A program made the translations under genes and the position numbers. The notes below the pieces were generated by a model, which was given only the letters and a program-made list of their open reading frames with translations, searched no databases and was not told where the DNA came from. From Pseudomonadota bacterium (GTDB lineage Bacteria > Pseudomonadota > Gammaproteobacteria > Steroidobacterales > Steroidobacteraceae), in NCBI GenBank assembly GCA_021787615.1, contig JAJYLP010000031.1:1-35481 (forward strand): a stretch of DNA of 35,481 nucleotides, given 5' to 3'. Position 1 is the first letter of the stretch, and every line of letters begins with the position of its first letter. Positions 35,304 to 35,481 of this stretch are shown here, in pieces.

Positions 35304-35481
35304 AGCGCTTTCGAGAATGAGCCCGCCTTTGCTCGCCAAGAGTAGTCCGCGGAACCTGGCGGCTCGCTTGGGATGGGAAGAAGCGAGCGAGTGCGGTTGG
35401 CGGCGCCACTGATGTTGTGGTGTCGTGCCACACGAGCGGCTCCGCTTCGATGATGGCCTGAACGTCCCTATTGGAGGCCGG
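35304..35481. other. Window tail without recognised gene
   Basis: Only 178 bp. A minus-strand frame entering from the right edge reads VQAIIEAEPLVWHDTTTS and ends near the transposase break, so the 5' side of another interrupted gene may lie beyond the window. Nothing can be named. Confidence 0.3.

Overview
This is a GC-rich bacterial chromosome segment with a mixed housekeeping and accessory character. RimO, diderm-type lipoproteins with lipobox signals, a CadC-like winged-helix regulator, an oxalate/formate-type MFS carrier and glycine-rich lipoproteins carrying Ig-like modules together suggest a gammaproteobacterium, perhaps near Xanthomonadales, Nevskiales or Steroidobacterales. This is inference from gene style; no rRNA or tRNA is present to fix it.

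Layout. Positions 1-6252 are compact: a methyltransferase cut by the window edge and an SDR in one minus-strand operon, then plus-strand genes for a PEBP-like secreted protein, rimO, a decayed S10 serine carboxypeptidase and a DMT exporter with a His-rich tail. Positions 6282-10360 hold minus-strand envelope genes: a PmtA-like phospholipid methyltransferase, a PAP2 phosphatase, a small lipoprotein and a secreted HExxH protein. From about 10360 to 18860 coding density is low. Small or single genes (a 69-aa protein, GNAT, periplasmic cyclophilin, a lipoprotein, an OFA-family MFS carrier) lie between long stretches with no recognisable gene, and a truncated SnoaL-like gene ends this part. Positions 18863-20830 carry a TRIC-type channel and an M20 amidohydrolase.

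Positions 21295-25290 are mobile-element debris: an IS630 3' fragment, a Sel1-repeat lipoprotein, an N-terminally truncated IS1634 transposase, a pair of IS21-like terminal repeats, and then the most striking structure of the window. This is four head-to-tail 20-bp sites followed by three inverted copies of the same site on a 65-bp period, with two TGT/ACA termini facing each other across 4 bp. Site sequence, the 8-nt offset from terminus to first site, and the four-close/three-spaced arrangement all resemble the TnsB-site layout of Tn7 right and left ends. No tns genes are visible, so this looks like a junction of two Tn7-like ends whose machinery is absent from the window.

Positions 26406-33813 hold two minus-strand cell-surface lipoproteins that share an Ig-like module, facing a plus-strand regulator that fuses an OmpR/CadC DNA-binding domain, a Ser/Thr kinase domain, a membrane helix and a TPR-like region. 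The window ends in a DUF6788 gene divergent from a 3'-truncated IS1634 transposase.

No CRISPR array, tRNA, rRNA or confident riboswitch was found, and no promoter could be called with confidence.
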